From assembly GCA_016192985.1 (NCBI GenBank), contig JACPTC010000034.1:1-35607 (forward strand): a stretch of 35,607 bases of DNA, written 5' to 3'. This stretch comes from Candidatus Woesearchaeota archaeon. Lineage in GTDB: Archaea > Nanobdellota > Nanobdellia > Woesearchaeales > GW2011-AR4. The position numbers and the translations under genes are program-made. Below are positions 35,001 to 35,607 of this stretch, one piece after another (position 1 is the stretch's first letter; every line of letters begins with the position of its first letter). The notes beneath the pieces were generated by a model, which saw only the letters and a list, made by a program, of their open reading frames with translations, made no database searches and had not been told where the DNA came from.

Positions 35001-35607
35001 AAGTAAGTTCTATGTTGTCGGTGACGCAACAGATAAAATCTATGAATATGATTCTTCGGGAACGTATACGGGGTTTAGTTTTTCAGTTGCAGGCCAAGAT
35101 ACTGGACCTAGCGGAATAACAACCAAAAGTGGCTCATTTTTTGTTATTGGTGATGCAACTGACAGAGTTTATGAATATAATCCTGCAGGCACTTACACAG
35201 GCTTTAATTTTTCTGTAACTAATCAAGATACAGGTCCTGAAGGAATAGTTTGGGATGAAATGTCGTTTTATGTGGTAGGTGCTATCACGGATAAAATTTA
35301 TGAGTATTATTCTACTGGAAACTACACTGGATTTAACTTTTCAATATCGGCCCAAGATACCAATGGTAAAGGCATAACAACAAACGGAAGTTCATTCTTT
35401 ATAGTTGGTGCAACTGGCGATAAAGTATACAAGTACATTAGCAATAATGCTGCATTAAGCAACACAACTTTGAATGATTTGTCAGTAGGCAAACATAATG
35501 TAACTATTTACGGCAAGGGTTCGGATGGAAATACTGCGCAGACTAATTATACTTATTTTAACATTACTACTGTGCAACCAGACACAACACCACCAATCGT
35601 AAACACA
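32047..35607 (+). CDS. Multidomain S8 subtilase, partial at window end: prodomain + peptidase + beta domain + MopE-like metal-binding motif + 43-aa repeats
   Basis: No stop over 1187 codons; triad context VGVIDAGI (D), GTHGVHVAGIISG (H), GTSMATPHVSAVAAQ (S); oxyanion AAGNE. Confidence 0.92.
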   Translation, partial: MIKSKTIRKRGKYLVFIVIFFISINITNAVTQNTSLQIIGFSKKISPVERHEIFINESEFYKNKKRTYEVGLPSHSFVPQPRKGLDSINHFKSLNLADNYIYGLMQFETLDGDPTLEQMNLLATDNITLFEYHGDHTYYAKIPKSILETKSYGFMRWVGLVEGPNYKVSKDVNDFIKNTNSVNITLLFYERPTNIQIELVKGASNYIIFDSASDFIDINIDTEKLSYLTSLNFVKVIELTPRHKLLLDRSARVTATDYVWDFPNDASGITVGVIDAGIQRSHNHFSSSTVFYAHDYADGDNVSEAGCGESNCSDDTDNDGDGGIDEGTHGVHVAGIISGQSTFNNRFIKGISYDATLVIQRKFDSNENEVGPSASADDIWINILDPDNDGNYFETNSADVISNSWGSLTHGSYTSSSKEVDRVVKGNLGRPVPVVFAAGNEHPTFGVTSIATAKNVITVGASGDFKNSTNTCQHGYTSAPSDLNVMSYSSRETNDGRTSSVINNTYNSWDGTSMATPHVSAVAAQLLKQYNLTPYAVKAFLLSSTANGSRTNNYPNNINYNQGWGRLDAYRAVYKLSDEYTDSYDTFHIGEPGSGFSSDVYYDINVPVAADRLIVTLVWDDLPGDKSGNNSKTLYNDIDLYFRYPNGSIDTSTKEDDTINNVEKYIFNDPVNGIWEAHVSVIDLNGTAGTQNYSISIVIEKETTTPQIVATLSLNQTMIKPSASAAVSTRVNANGNMFYDIDADLDVSSGLTITSGTFDGTDGDKDKVGDIPAGSNRYTRNWTVRGDSVGSRTVTANVNGFRIDGLGYSDSDVATLTVCNDDDNDGYFLNSCGGNDCNDNNANVNPGSSEICDSVDNNCNGIVDEVCTPIGLTIVHPVNNAQYQSNTTDLNWTSNTTLASCYYKFDESSYSNIICRSNYSYSGFSFSVATQDTSPEDVTKKGNNFYVVGRFNEAVYEYDSSGTYTGFSFSTASQDVTPLGIAWNGSKFYVVGDATDKIYEYDSSGTYTGFSFSVAGQDTGPSGITTKSGSFFVIGDATDRVYEYNPAGTYTGFNFSVTNQDTGPEGIVWDEMSFYVVGAITDKIYEYYSTGNYTGFNFSISAQDTNGKGITTNGSSFFIVGATGDKVYKYISNNAALSNTTLNDLSVGKHNVTIYGKGSDGNTAQTNYTYFNITTVQPDTTPPIVNT
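34800..35450 (+). repeat. Tandem 129-bp (43-aa) coding repeats, ~5 copies
   Basis: YEYDSSGTYTGFSFS...QDTGPSGITTKSGSFFVIGDATDKI; DNA copies of tatga(g/a)tatga... start near 34911, 35040, 35169, 35298. Confidence 0.85.

Noticed and set aside
34800-35450. The 129-bp repeats as a non-coding repeat or CRISPR-like array
   Set aside because: They are in-frame coding repeats inside the subtilase ORF with protein-level conservation.
1-35607. CRISPR array, rRNA genes, toxin-antitoxin or known antiphage systems
   Set aside because: No regularly spaced short repeats, no rRNA-like sequence, and no recognisable defence gene cluster. The NYN/LabA gene alone is not sufficient.

Overview
The window is archaeal and gene-dense. 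BRE/TATA-like promoters, L35Ae, type II methionine aminopeptidase, an A/V-ATPase subunit I and BHB-type tRNA introns support this. Bacterial-type TpiA and MetK plus many small membrane or secreted proteins suggest a DPANN-like lineage, but that is inference. The strongest observation is at 195-576 on the minus strand: two adjacent tRNA genes, 9 nt apart, that the ORF track hides. They are tRNA-Ile with anticodon UAU and tRNA-Glu with anticodon UUC. Each is interrupted by two introns, and both carry one intron at the same non-canonical T-loop position (59/60). The introns are flanked by bulge-helix-bulge (BHB) motifs that I could fold by eye. Other notable content: (i) a metal/redox island at ~14.8-24.4 kb with a PadR-like regulator fused to a Cys-rich TRASH-like tail, a shared operator-like repeat region, a YHS-HMA-HMA CopA ATPase, DUF5676, a lone A-ATPase subunit I, UspA, Met/Cys-rich small proteins, a redoxin and CcdA; (ii) a Tn3-family transposase in an archaeal context, with a hairpin-rich leader that could hide its ribosome-binding site; (iii) a stand-alone paralogue of a subtilase N-terminal region, overlapping by 8 nt the start of a large multidomain S8 protease (32047 to the window end) that is missing from the ORF track; (iv) an HTH-CBS regulator divergent from metK around a perfect 14-bp inverted repeat; (v) an apparently frameshifted NYN/LabA gene and a 17-bp-TIR remnant IS. 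No CRISPR or rRNA was seen. All family calls come from motif reading by eye; no searches were run.
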